DNA of 64,000 nucleotides. It comes from Afipia carboxidovorans OM5 (GTDB lineage Bacteria; Pseudomonadota; Alphaproteobacteria; Rhizobiales; Xanthobacteraceae). The notes under the pieces are model-generated. The model was not told the DNA's origin. It saw only the letters and a list, made by a program, of their open reading frames with translations, and made no database searches. The position numbers and the translations under genes were made by a program. The DNA lies in assembly GCF_000218565.1 (NCBI RefSeq), contig NC_015684.1:2728001-2792000 (forward strand). The letters run 5' to 3'. Below, one piece after another: positions 54,557-63,403 of this stretch; the stretch's first letter is position 1, and each line of letters starts with the position of its first letter.

Positions 54557-54715
54557 CACCTCTCCCCGTTGGAGAGAGGTGGAGAGCGTCTGCGAGCGGG
54601 TGAGGGGGTTCCTAAGATTACTTGAGGCAGGCTTCACGAATCCCAGCAACAGCGTACGCCCTCACCCGGAGGCGTCGCTTACGCTCCGCCTCCGACCTCT
54701 CCCCACGGGAGAGGT
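54557..54715. repeat. Dispersed palindromic repeat, copy C
   Basis: A 159-bp inverted-repeat element starting CACCTCTCCCC and ending GGGAGAGGT. Its right arm equals the left arm of copy A in reverse complement. It lies between the convergent GPR-like and glucokinase genes; the whole 374-bp gap (54410-54783) holds only the terminator and the two repeats. Confidence 0.85.
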
Positions 54716-54783
54716 GCGCTCAAACTTAGTCCCCGCTGAGTCTCGCATTTTCTCCCGATGGGATGTCTCACGACGCAACTACT

Positions 54784-55779
54784 CTAGTAATCCGCCCCCA
54801 CCGGCACATTCGCGAGGCCGGTCAGCGCGGGCGACTCTTCAAGGATAAGCCGCGTCGGCACCGTGCGCAGCCAGTCGCGGAAGCGGCCCTTGTCCTCGAA
54901 CCGCGCGCGGAAGCCGGAGGCCGCAAACGCCTCCTTGAAACGCGGCAGGATGCCGCCCGCGATATAGATGCCGCCGTTCGCACCAAGCGTCAGCGCAAGG
55001 TCGCTCGCAATCGTGCCCAACAGTTCGCAGAAATGCGCGAACGCTTTCACGCAACGCGGATCGCTGCCCTTGATGGCACGCTCCGTGACATCGGATGGCG
55101 CAAGTAGCTCGGCGGCAACGCCCTCGATCTCGCACACCGCCTCGTAGAGATTGACGAGCCCCGCTCCCGACAGCGCGCGCTCGGCCGAGACATGGCCGAA
55201 CCGCCGGCGCAGAATGGCGAGGATGCGATCCTCCATCCCGGTCGAAGCCGGCAAGCTGACATGCCCGCCCTCTCCCGGCACCAGGGTCCACTGCGCGCCA
55301 TGCGGCACCAGTGCGCCGACACCAAGCCCGGTACCGGGACCGACCACGCCAATCGGGCCGCTCGCGTTCGGCACATCCGGTCCGATGGGGAAACAATCGG
55401 TCTGCGGCAGATAGGGAATGGACGAGGCCGCCGCGGCGAAATCGTTGAGCACGCGAAACGCCGTCAACCCGAGGCTGCGCCGCATCGCCTCTGCCGAGAA
55501 CGACCAGTCGAGATTGGTCATCTTCACCGCGTCGCCACGCACCGGCCCCGCCACATCGATCACCGCGACTGTCGGCTTGAAGTCAGGCGGCAGCGTCGCG
55601 AGATAATCGGTCATCGCCTCAAGCAGAGAGTCGTAGCGGCTCACCTCGACGCGCTGCAGATGCGTGTAGGCACCGTGCCGGGCGAGCGCGAAGCGCGCAT
55701 GCGTTCCGCCGATATCACCGATGATCCGCAGATCATCGAGCCCCAAATCATCGGATCTTGCGCGGTTCGCCGCCGTCAT
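54784..55779 (-). CDS. glk: Glucokinase (ROK-unrelated Glk family)
   Basis: A 331-residue bacterial glucokinase, phosphorylating glucose to glucose-6-phosphate with ATP. Motifs: phosphate loop RIIGDIGGTHARFALAR, AGPVRGDAVKMTNLDWSF, LNDFAAAASSIPYL, VVGPGTGLGVGALVPHG, PGEGGHVSLPA and the C-terminal GGIYIAGGILPRF. The length is normal. Its ATG overlaps the stop of the MCE gene by one base (TAATG), so translation is coupled to a lipid-transport operon, an unusual partnership whose meaning is unclear. Confidence 0.93.
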   Translation of the reverse strand: MTAANRARSDDLGLDDLRIIGDIGGTHARFALARHGAYTHLQRVEVSRYDSLLEAMTDYLATLPPDFKPTVAVIDVAGPVRGDAVKMTNLDWSFSAEAMRRSLGLTAFRVLNDFAAAASSIPYLPQTDCFPIGPDVPNASGPIGVVGPGTGLGVGALVPHGAQWTLVPGEGGHVSLPASTGMEDRILAILRRRFGHVSAERALSGAGLVNLYEAVCEIEGVAAELLAPSDVTERAIKGSDPRCVKAFAHFCELLGTIASDLALTLGANGGIYIAGGILPRFKEAFAASGFRARFEDKGRFRDWLRTVPTRLILEESPALTGLANVPVGADY

Positions 55780-56645
55780 TACGGGCGGTGTGCTCGGGAA
55801 CGGGGCGGCGCAGCCGGAGGAGCAGCCTGCGGCGGCACGGGCCGCACGTCGGCGTTGCTTGCACCGAACAGCACGCGGGTCGGGTTGCGATCGAAATTGT
55901 TCACCGCGCGCGAGATGTCCGCGAGGGTGCGGCGGCTGTCCGTAATCAGCGCCCGCCCGTCCGACAGGAGAACCGCGGTGCGCTTGTCGAGATTGTCGGC
56001 CAGTTCGCGGAACGAGCGCGCGGCCTGCTGCAGATCGCCCTCCTGGCCTTCCTTGTTGCCCATCAGGGATTCGACGCCGGCCATGATGTTGTCGATGCGG
56101 CCCGAATTGTCGGCGAGCGCCTTCGAGAACGCCTTCAGGTTCGCCATGCTGTCGTGAAGCGCATCCTTGTTGTCGGTAACGAGCTTGTTGACGTTCTGCA
56201 GCGTCGCGCGCACCGCCTCGCCGATATCCATGATCGCGTTCGGATCGGCGTTCAGCGTCGGCACGCCGTCATCCGCCACCGGAATGCCACCGGCATCGAG
56301 CGAGCCGCCCTTCAGCGAAACTGACGACACGCCGGTCAACCCCGCGAACTCCAGCCCGACCAGAGTGTCGGCGCGGATCGGCGCACTCTTGTCGACGGCT
56401 GCGATCACCACGACGCGCTTCGGATCGTCGAGCTTGATCGACGTCACCTCGCCGATCTTGATGCCATTGAAATTGACGTTGCCGCCGGTGCGCAAGCCCG
56501 AAGCAGCGCCCTCGAAGATGATGCGGATCGGAGTGCGCTGCGCCACCGCGCCGAGGTTCTGGAACCAGAACACGAAGCCGAACGCCGCCGCGATCACCGC
56601 GATCGTAAAGGCGCCGATCAGAAGATAATTGGCCCGCGTTTCCAT
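55779..56645 (-). CDS. mlaD: MCE/MlaD-family lipid-binding protein
   Basis: A 288-residue protein with an N-terminal membrane anchor (about 6-26, YLLIGAFTIAVIAAAFGFVFWF), one MCE domain (about 40-115, IIFEGAASGLRTGGNVNFNGIKIGEVTSIKLD) and a long C-terminal helix region ending in a Pro-rich tail. MlaD rings bind phospholipid at the periplasmic face of the Mla ABC transporter. ATG 56645 is chosen over the adjacent GTG; GGAG lies eight bases upstream. Follows the ATPase gene by 13 bp. Confidence 0.88.
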   Translation of the reverse strand: METRANYLLIGAFTIAVIAAAFGFVFWFQNLGAVAQRTPIRIIFEGAASGLRTGGNVNFNGIKIGEVTSIKLDDPKRVVVIAAVDKSAPIRADTLVGLEFAGLTGVSSVSLKGGSLDAGGIPVADDGVPTLNADPNAIMDIGEAVRATLQNVNKLVTDNKDALHDSMANLKAFSKALADNSGRIDNIMAGVESLMGNKEGQEGDLQQAARSFRELADNLDKRTAVLLSDGRALITDSRRTLADISRAVNNFDRNPTRVLFGASNADVRPVPPQAAPPAAPPRSRAHRP

Positions 56646-56660
56646 CACTCAAACTCCGCT

Positions 56661-57428
56661 CTACGCAATAACGGTACGCGCACGCTTGCCGTGAAAATAT
56701 TGCCGCAACCACGGGTGCGGCGACGCCAGCATGTCCTGCATGGTGCCGACCAGCAGCACCTTTTTGTCGCCGAGCACGGCGATGCGGTTACATGCGGTTT
56801 TCAGGCTGTCGAGGTCGTGCGTTACCATGAAAACAGTCAGCCCCAAAGCGCGCTGCAGCGTCATGACGAGCTCGTCGAAGTCGCCGGCGCTGATCGGATC
56901 GAGGCCGGAGGTCGGCTCGTCGAGGAACACGATCTCCGGATCGAGCGCGAGCGCACGCGCCAGCGCCACGCGCTTGATCATGCCGCCCGACAGTTCCGAG
57001 GGATAAAGATCCGCCGTTTCCGGCCGCAGACCCACCATGGTGAGCTTGGCGATGACGATCTCGTCCAGCAGCCGCTCCGACACGTTCATGAACTCGCGCA
57101 CCGGGAACTGGATATTCTGCCGCACCGTCAGCGAGGAAAACAGCGCACCCTGCTGGAACAAAACGCCCCAGCGGCGCTCGATGGCGCTGCGCGTTTTATC
57201 GTCGGCCTCGTTCATGTTGACGCCGAACACCTCGATGGTGCCCGAGCGCTTCGGCATCAGTCCAAGGATGGTGCGCGTCAGCACCGACTTGCCCGCGCCC
57301 GAGGGGCCGACGAAGCCGAGGATTTCACCGCGCTTCACGTCGAGGCTCAGTTTGTCGAGGATCAGCTTGTCGCCGAACCCGACCGTGAGGTCACGCACCC
57401 GGATGATCGCATCGCTCGCTGCCGCCAT
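56661..57428 (-). CDS. mlaF: Mla-type ABC transporter ATP-binding protein
   Basis: A 255-residue ATPase with Walker A GPSGAGKS, the Q-loop region LFQQGALFSSLTV, signature LSGGMIKRVALARALA, Walker B IVFLDEPTSGLD and H-loop THD. The LFQQGALFSSLTV stretch and the partnership with MlaE/MlaD place it in the MlaF subfamily. Powers lipid trafficking between the membranes. Starts one base before the permease stop region, with GGAG overlapping the end of the permease gene. Confidence 0.92.
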   Translation of the reverse strand: MAAASDAIIRVRDLTVGFGDKLILDKLSLDVKRGEILGFVGPSGAGKSVLTRTILGLMPKRSGTIEVFGVNMNEADDKTRSAIERRWGVLFQQGALFSSLTVRQNIQFPVREFMNVSERLLDEIVIAKLTMVGLRPETADLYPSELSGGMIKRVALARALALDPEIVFLDEPTSGLDPISAGDFDELVMTLQRALGLTVFMVTHDLDSLKTACNRIAVLGDKKVLLVGTMQDMLASPHPWLRQYFHGKRARTVIA

Positions 57429-57429
57429 C

Positions 57430-58566
57430 TCAGACTCCGATCGAGGCGAAGAAGATGGCGAAAATGCCGTCGACGACGATCACGAAGAAGATCGACTTCA
57501 CCACCGAGGCCGTCGTGTGCTGGCCGAGCGATTCCGCGCTGCCCCGCACCGCCGCACCCTCGACGCAGGCGATGATGCCGATAATCAGCGCCATGAACGG
57601 CGCCTTTACGAGACCGACGGTGAAATGGTTGATCGAGATCGCCTCCCGCAGCCGCGCGAGAAACGCATCGGGCTGCACGCCGCCATAGAGCCACGCGGTG
57701 AGGCCGCCGCCGTACAGCGCCGCCATCGCGCCAAGAAAGGCGAGGATCGGCATTGCGATGATGAGCGCGAGAATGCGCGGCAGAATCAGCACCTCGGTCG
57801 GGTCGAACCCCATGGTGCGCAGCGCATCGACTTCCTCGCGCATCCGCATCGAGCCGAGCTCGGCGGTGTAGGCACTGCCGGAGCGGCCCGCGACCATGAT
57901 CGCGACCAGCAGCACGCCGATCTCGCGCAGCACGAGCACGCCGAGCATATCGACCACGAACACGTCCGCACCGAACTTGCGGAACTGGAAGATGCCCTGC
58001 TGGGCAATGATGCAGCCGATCAGGAACGTAATGAGCAGCACGATCGGCACTGCGCGCCAGCACACCTGCTCAAGATGATGGATGGTCGAGGTGAAACGGA
58101 AGTGGCTCGGATGCAGGATCACACGCCACAGCGCATGAAGAACCGAGCCCATCATGTTGAGGAGGCTGAGGAGCGTCTGCCCGACCTCGACGACGCTGCG
58201 GCCGACCGCCTCGACCGCACGGATCGGGCCGAACGCCGGGCGCGGCTGCACCGGCGGCGCCTTCACACGCTTCACTTCTTCGACGAGGCTCGCGTAATCC
58301 GCCGACAGGCCCGCGATCGGCGGAGCGACGTCGCCACGAATTTGCGCGCGCCGCAGCCGTTCGATCAGCCAGGCGCCGAACGTATCGAGCCGGGAGACCT
58401 GCGAGACATCGATGACGAGGGCTGCATTGCGGCTCTTGCCTGCGCGCTCGGTGTGCTCGACAAGCTTCTCCAGCGCGGGCGCGTGATGCACGGTCCATTC
58501 CCCGGCCGCGCGCAACGCCACACCGGCGCCAAGCGGCGTCTGCTCGAGGGTTGGATGGCCGTTCAC
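57430..58566 (-). CDS. mlaE: MlaE-type permease with N-terminal STAS domain
   Basis: A 378-residue protein fusing a STAS domain (about 10-105, GEWTVHHAPALEKLVEHTER, LVIDVSQVSRLDTFGAWLIERL) to an MlaE permease (about 130-378, with REIGVLLVAIMVAGRSGSAYTAELGSMRMREEVDAL and a GCVEGAAVRGSAESLG-type motif). The STAS part stands in for the separate MlaB subunit of enterics. The GTG at 58566 is preferred: GGGAG is six bases upstream, while the frame's earlier TTG has none. First gene of the mlaE-mlaF-mlaD-glk operon. Confidence 0.9.
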   Translation of the reverse strand: MNGHPTLEQTPLGAGVALRAAGEWTVHHAPALEKLVEHTERAGKSRNAALVIDVSQVSRLDTFGAWLIERLRRAQIRGDVAPPIAGLSADYASLVEEVKRVKAPPVQPRPAFGPIRAVEAVGRSVVEVGQTLLSLLNMMGSVLHALWRVILHPSHFRFTSTIHHLEQVCWRAVPIVLLITFLIGCIIAQQGIFQFRKFGADVFVVDMLGVLVLREIGVLLVAIMVAGRSGSAYTAELGSMRMREEVDALRTMGFDPTEVLILPRILALIIAMPILAFLGAMAALYGGGLTAWLYGGVQPDAFLARLREAISINHFTVGLVKAPFMALIIGIIACVEGAAVRGSAESLGQHTTASVVKSIFFVIVVDGIFAIFFASIGV

Positions 58567-58700
58567 GAAAGGCTCCCGCAAATATGATGCCCGCCAATCG
58601 CGAGCTAACAGGTTCCCGGTCCTGCTTGTAAGGAGGACCTGCTAAGAGCCATAATTGTGGCACAACGGCAAGCCCGTCTTCAACTGACCGACACATTTCC

Positions 58701-59687
58701 ATGACAACCGTTCCATTCCAGCTCCGCGCGCACATCGAGCGCTGGCCGATCGCGGGCCGCTTCACCATCAGCCGCGGCAGCAAGACCGAAGCCGCCGTCG
58801 TCGTCGCCGAGATCAGCCGCAACGGCGTCACCGGCCGCGGCGAGTGCGTGCCCTATCCGCGCTATGGCGAAACGCCAGATGCGGCTGCCGACACGATACA
58901 TTCAGTCGGCCAGTGGGCGACCCTCACGCGCGAGGAGTTGCGCGAGCGCGTGCCGCCCGGCGCCGCACGCAACGCCATCGACTGCGCGTTGTGGGATCTG
59001 GAAGCGAAGGAAGCGAAGCGCCGAGTTTGGGAGCTTGCGGATTTACCGCCGCCCGGTCCTGTGACCACCGCCTACACGATCTCGCTCAGTACGCCCGACG
59101 ATATGGCCCAAGCAGCAAGCGCCGCCGCGCATCGTCCGCTTCTCAAGGTGAAACTCGGCGGCGACGGCGACGACGCGCGCATCGCAGCCGTGCGCCGTGC
59201 GGCGCCTGCCGCGACGTTGATCGTCGATGCCAACGAGGCGTGGTCTGAAGCGAACCTCCCGCGCAATCTGGATGCCTGCGCCGCCGCCGGTGTCGTGCTG
59301 GTCGAGCAGCCATTGCCCGCCGGGCAGGACGAGGCGCTGGCGCACATCATCCGCCCCATTCCGGTGTGTGCCGACGAGAGCGCGCACGCGACCGCATCTC
59401 TTGCCGCGCTCGTCGGGCGTTACGACGCGGTCAACATCAAGCTCGACAAGACCGGCGGCCTCACCGAGGCGCTGGCGATGCGCCGCGAGGCCGACCGCCT
59501 CGGGCTGCGCATCATGGTCGGCTGCATGGTCGCGACCTCGCTTGCGATGGCGCCCGCGCTCCTCGTCGCGCAAGGCGCCTTTATTGTGGATCTCGACGGC
59601 CCACTTCTGCTCGCCAAGGACCGCACGCCCGCTTTGCGTTATGAAGGTTCGATTCTTCATCCTCCCGAGGTAGCTCTGTGGGGTTAG
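58701..59687 (+). CDS. Dipeptide epimerase (enolase superfamily, L-Ala-D/L-Glu type)
   Basis: A 328-residue member of the muconate lactonizing enzyme subgroup. Catalytic KxK is in LLKVKLGG (about 149-155), metal ligands in VDANE, EQP and ADES, and the second catalytic Lys in NIKLDKTGG. These match L-Ala-D/L-Glu epimerases that recycle murein peptides; the related DgcA acts on N-acetyl-glutamate. The usual DgcA partner gene is not adjacent, so dipeptide epimerase is the safer name. Divergent from mlaE; ribosome site weak. Confidence 0.87.
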   Translation: MTTVPFQLRAHIERWPIAGRFTISRGSKTEAAVVVAEISRNGVTGRGECVPYPRYGETPDAAADTIHSVGQWATLTREELRERVPPGAARNAIDCALWDLEAKEAKRRVWELADLPPPGPVTTAYTISLSTPDDMAQAASAAAHRPLLKVKLGGDGDDARIAAVRRAAPAATLIVDANEAWSEANLPRNLDACAAAGVVLVEQPLPAGQDEALAHIIRPIPVCADESAHATASLAALVGRYDAVNIKLDKTGGLTEALAMRREADRLGLRIMVGCMVATSLAMAPALLVAQGAFIVDLDGPLLLAKDRTPALRYEGSILHPPEVALWG

Positions 59688-59870
59688 AGAGCACGCTTTG
59701 ATTCCATCCAAGCGCGACTCTCGGCGGCGCGGCAAATAAGTCAGCGGATAACTCAAAACCGCCGGTTGCCTGCCTCAGTAAAATCAGATTCGATCAGAGC
59801 GGTTTTCATGTTCCAATTGCCGGGCCCGCGCGCGCATGTGCCGTTTGCGCGGGCGAGTGAGGGTGTGCCC

Positions 59871-61238
59871 ATGGCTGAAGAAGCCTTTGCCCTGTCGCCG
59901 ATTTCCACGAGTTCTGCGGTGCCGACCGATGCCGATTACGAAGCCATCCGCGAAGCCTTCATGGAGACCTCACGCGGCCGCTGGTTTCTCACCGAATATG
60001 CCCGGCGCAACCGCAATGCCGACACCGCCATGGTGCTGGAGGCCGTGACGCGGATCGAGCAAAGCCTTGCGGCCGAAGCACAATCTGCGGCCGAAGTGCA
60101 ACCCGCTCCGGAGCCGGAGGGCCTGCCCGAGGCCGTGCGCGCGGCGCTCGAACAGGCGCGGGCCACGATCCGCGCCGAGTTCAGCGAAGCGGCCTTCGAC
60201 CACACCTTCCTGCCGTGGCGCAAAAGCCTGCGGATCATCCGCGAGGTGATCTGGGGCCTGCGGGAATCCGGCTCTGATCCGCGTATCTGCAACATCCTCG
60301 ACGGCCAGGTGCGCGCCATCGAGGCGGCGTGTGACGAATTCCCGCTGGACAACATCTGCCGGCAAATTCTGGCACCGATCAACGAACTGCTTGGCGACGG
60401 CGAGGCTGTTGCAAAGGAGACAAGCGCTGCGCTGGAGAGCGATGCCATAACTGTCGCTGCACCGGAAATCGCCGCTGCTCCGAAGACACAGGCCGAGGCT
60501 GCTGTTGAAGCCGTTGCCGTCGAGGCGATCGCTGAAACGATGGTCGAAGCCGCTTCCGACACAGAGCTTGAGATATCCCTGCCGGAGCAAGCCGAAGCCG
60601 TGCACGCGCAATCCGCGACTGCGCCGGAAATGAGCGCGCCGGTCGAAGCCGCAACTACTGAGAGCGTGGATATTGTCGCCCTCGAAGCCGAGGCCACCGA
60701 CATCGCAGCCGTGGATGCTACGCTCGATATGGACGCAGCTCCTGCCATGGCCGCAGAGGCTGTATCGGAAACACCAGAGGCCGCCGCCGTGCCGCAGCCC
60801 GCATCTGAAGCGGCTGCGCAGCAAGCCATCGCTCCCGAAGTTGCGGCGCCCGAACCGGTCCATGTTGAGGCCGAGACTCCGCGCCCCGTGACGATCCTGA
60901 ACGCGTCCGCCTCGCCGCAGACGGTTGCTCAGCCAATGGCCGAGCCGGAGCCCGCCCGCGAAACCGCGGTTCATGCAACAGCCGCCAGCCTTCCGAAGGT
61001 CGACCCGACCACCGTCGAGGCTGCTACTGCGGCGAGCAGCGAACCGGTTGCAACCGAGGACGACCTCTGGGCGGATATCGAGGCCGAGATCGCCCCCCTG
61101 CCCGCACTCGAGAACGGCGCCTCGCTTGGCGCGACGCTGATCGCGCAAGGCGTGGTGCGGCCCTCAGCCGCCACCGCCGACCTGCTGGCGCCGATCCGCC
61201 GCATGAGCCATGCCGAACGGATCGCGTTCTTCAGCTAG
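59871..61238 (+). CDS. Ala/Glu-rich protein of unknown function
   Basis: A 455-residue protein, preferred start at ATG 59871 (GAGGG eight bases upstream); the frame is open another 105 bases. Two ordered parts are visible: an N-terminal helical block (about 15-165, EAFMETSRGRWFLTEYARRNRNADTAMVLEAVTRIE and ALEQARATIRAEFSEAAFDHTFLPWRKSLRIIREVIWGLRESG) and a short C-terminal block (LWADIEAEIAPLP ... LAPIRRMSHAERIAFFS). Between them lie about 230 residues of Ala/Glu/Val/Pro low complexity. No signal peptide or membrane segment. The RGRWFLTEYARRN start is conserved in Rhizobiales, as I recall, with no known function. Monocistronic. Confidence 0.68.
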   Translation: MAEEAFALSPISTSSAVPTDADYEAIREAFMETSRGRWFLTEYARRNRNADTAMVLEAVTRIEQSLAAEAQSAAEVQPAPEPEGLPEAVRAALEQARATIRAEFSEAAFDHTFLPWRKSLRIIREVIWGLRESGSDPRICNILDGQVRAIEAACDEFPLDNICRQILAPINELLGDGEAVAKETSAALESDAITVAAPEIAAAPKTQAEAAVEAVAVEAIAETMVEAASDTELEISLPEQAEAVHAQSATAPEMSAPVEAATTESVDIVALEAEATDIAAVDATLDMDAAPAMAAEAVSETPEAAAVPQPASEAAAQQAIAPEVAAPEPVHVEAETPRPVTILNASASPQTVAQPMAEPEPARETAVHATAASLPKVDPTTVEAATAASSEPVATEDDLWADIEAEIAPLPALENGASLGATLIAQGVVRPSAATADLLAPIRRMSHAERIAFFS

Positions 61239-61267
61239 AGCGATCCATCGGGGTCGATGCAGTCGTA

Positions 61268-61296
61268 TCTGTCGTCCCCGCGAAGGCAGGGAGTCA
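61268..61296. repeat. Fragment of a GTCGTCCCCGCGAAGGC-type repeat
   Basis: CTGTCGTCCCCGCGAAGGCAGGGAG resembles a short palindromic repeat very common in alphaproteobacterial intergenic DNA (from memory). Only one partial copy is in the window; it lies between convergent genes. Confidence 0.4.
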
Positions 61297-61342
61297 GTCT
61301 GGTTCGGTTTGCGCGGGAGCAACTGAAAGGAAGCCCGGACGA

Positions 61343-62335
61343 TCAGTCGTTCGCCTGCTGTCCAATCGCCTCGGCATAAAGCCCGGCATCAACATTTCCG
61401 CCGGAGAGCACGATCACCACGGTCTTTCCGCGCGCGTCCATCCGCCCGGCGAGAAGCGCCGCCAGCGCCACCGCGCCGCCCGGCTCCACCACCAGCTTCA
61501 GCTCACTGAAGGCGAACGCCATCGCCTGCATCGCCTCGGCGTCGGTCGCCGTCACACCGCCCGCTACCAGTTGGCGGTTGATCGCAAACGTCAGTTCGCC
61601 CGGCTCCGGCGCCATCAGCGCGTCGCAGATCGAGCGAGCCTTCGCATCGTGGCGCTGCCGCACGCCGCTCGCCAGCGAGCGGGCGTGGTCGTCATAGCCG
61701 GCAGGCTCCGAGGTCAGCAGCCGCGCCTGCGGAAAATGATGGTTGGTCGCAAGCGCGATGCCCGCCACCAATCCGCCGCCCGAAGCCGGCGCGGACACGA
61801 GATCGGGTGCAATCCCGCGCGCATGCAGGTCCTCGGCAATCTCGAGACCGACGGTGCCCTGCCCCGCAATGATCTGCGGATCGTCGAACGGCCGCACCAG
61901 CGTCGCGCCGCTCTCGGCCACGATCGCCTCCGCAATGCCCTCGCGGCTTTCGCGGTCGCGGTCGTAAAGGACGACACGGGCGCCGTACCCCTTGGTGCGC
62001 TCGCGCTTGAACGCCGGCGCATCGGCCGGCATCACGATGGTCGCAGGCAGGCCGATGATTTGCGCGGCGGCGGCAACGCCCTGCGCATGGTTGCCCGACG
62101 AATAGGCGACGACGCCCCTGACGCGCTCGTTCTCCGGAATGAGCGAGAGACGATTGAACGCGCCGCGAAACTTGAACGAGCCGGTCCGCTGCAGCACTTC
62201 CGGCTTGACGAAAACACGAGCGCCGGTCGCGGCATCGAGCGCCGGCGAACTCAGGAGCGGCGTTCGGACCGCGTGCCCGGCGAGCCTGCGGGCGGCGGCT
62301 TCGATATCAGCATAGACAGGGAGGGTCTGGTCCAT
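61343..62335 (-). CDS. Threonine/serine dehydratase-like PLP enzyme (fold type II)
   Basis: A 330-residue fold-type II PLP protein: Schiff-base Lys in GSFKFRGAFN (about residue 54), SSGNHAQGVA, the phosphate-binding glycine loop SGGGLVAGIA (about 185) and SGGNVDAGLYA. It lacks the C-terminal regulatory domain of biosynthetic IlvA, so it is either a catabolic threonine dehydratase or a serine racemase/dehydratase. Monocistronic and convergent with the Ala/Glu-rich gene. Confidence 0.85.
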   Translation of the reverse strand: MDQTLPVYADIEAAARRLAGHAVRTPLLSSPALDAATGARVFVKPEVLQRTGSFKFRGAFNRLSLIPENERVRGVVAYSSGNHAQGVAAAAQIIGLPATIVMPADAPAFKRERTKGYGARVVLYDRDRESREGIAEAIVAESGATLVRPFDDPQIIAGQGTVGLEIAEDLHARGIAPDLVSAPASGGGLVAGIALATNHHFPQARLLTSEPAGYDDHARSLASGVRQRHDAKARSICDALMAPEPGELTFAINRQLVAGGVTATDAEAMQAMAFAFSELKLVVEPGGAVALAALLAGRMDARGKTVVIVLSGGNVDAGLYAEAIGQQAND

Positions 62336-62374
62336 CGTGCCGTCTTATCGCGACAGACCGCCGCCGATCAAGAG

Positions 62375-63403
62375 TTAGGCCGCGGCGCAGATCGCCGGCG
62401 CGAGGTCGCGGCGCGCGTGGACGATATTATCGATGAAGGCGCGCGCGCAGGCCTCCCAGGTGTGCGCCAGCGCGAAATCCCGGCAGGCGTCGCGGGAGAT
62501 AGCAAGCGCGCCACGGCAGGCAGCGGCGAGATCCTCGTCGAGCACACCGACCGGCACATCGCCGATCACGTCCTTCGGCCCGCTCACCGGGAAGGCCGCC
62601 ACCGGCACGCCGCTTGCGAGCGCCTCCAGCAGCACCAGCCCGAACGTATCGGTCCGGCTCGGAAACACGAACACGTCCGCTGCCGCATAGGCTTTCGCCA
62701 GCGCATCGCCCTGCATCGCGCCGAGAAAGATCGCATCGGGATAACGGCGCTCCAGTTCCGCGCGCGCGGGGCCATCACCGACTACCACCTTGGTGCCGGG
62801 AAGATCGAGGCTGAGAAACGCCTCAAGATTCTTCTCAACGGCGACACGCCCGACCGAGAGGAAGATCGGCCGCGGCAGACCGAGATCGAGCGCGCGTGGA
62901 TGAAACAGGTTGGTATCGACGCCGCGCGGCCACAGCGCGACATTATGAAAGCCGCGTCCGCGCAGTTCATCGGCCAGCGCCGGCGTTGCTGCCATCACCG
63001 CCTGGCTCTGCGCATGAAAGCGCCGCAGCCCCGCCCAGACCCAGGATTCCGGGATCGGCGAGCGCGCCGAGACGTACTCAGGAAAACGGGTATGAAAGCT
63101 CGTGGTGAACGGGAGCTGCCGCCTCAAGCAATAGCGCCGCACCAGAAGGCCGATCGGCCCTTCGGTCGCGATATGGATATTGTCCGGCCGCGCGTCTTCG
63201 ATCAGCGCCGCGACCCTGGCAGGCCCCGGCAACGCAACACGCAGATCGGGGTAACTCGGCAGCGCCACAGTGGCGAAGGATTGCGGCGTGAGAAACGTCA
63301 CCTCCGCACCGAGCCCACGCGCGGCCTCCGCCATCATGGTGAGCGTGCGAACGACGCCGTTGATCTGCGGATGCCACGCATCGGTGGCGACCAGAATGCG
63401 CAT
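62375..63403 (-). CDS. Family 4 glycosyltransferase, probable diacylglycerol glycosyltransferase (Agt-like)
   Basis: A 342-residue GT-B transferase: RILVATDAWHPQINGVVRTLTMMAEAARGLG at the start, LPFTTSFHTRFPEYVSAR, WPRGVDTNLFHP, and the donor site SRTDTFGLVLLEALASGVPVAA (Glu-x7-Glu pattern). The closest match in memory is the GT4 group that includes Agt of Agrobacterium and Mesorhizobium and similar SQD2/PimB-like enzymes. Its ATG overlaps the stop of the metallophosphoesterase gene (ATGA); the plcP-agt pair for phosphate-free glycolipids has the same order. Confidence 0.78.
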   Translation of the reverse strand: MRILVATDAWHPQINGVVRTLTMMAEAARGLGAEVTFLTPQSFATVALPSYPDLRVALPGPARVAALIEDARPDNIHIATEGPIGLLVRRYCLRRQLPFTTSFHTRFPEYVSARSPIPESWVWAGLRRFHAQSQAVMAATPALADELRGRGFHNVALWPRGVDTNLFHPRALDLGLPRPIFLSVGRVAVEKNLEAFLSLDLPGTKVVVGDGPARAELERRYPDAIFLGAMQGDALAKAYAAADVFVFPSRTDTFGLVLLEALASGVPVAAFPVSGPKDVIGDVPVGVLDEDLAAACRGALAISRDACRDFALAHTWEACARAFIDNIVHARRDLAPAICAAA

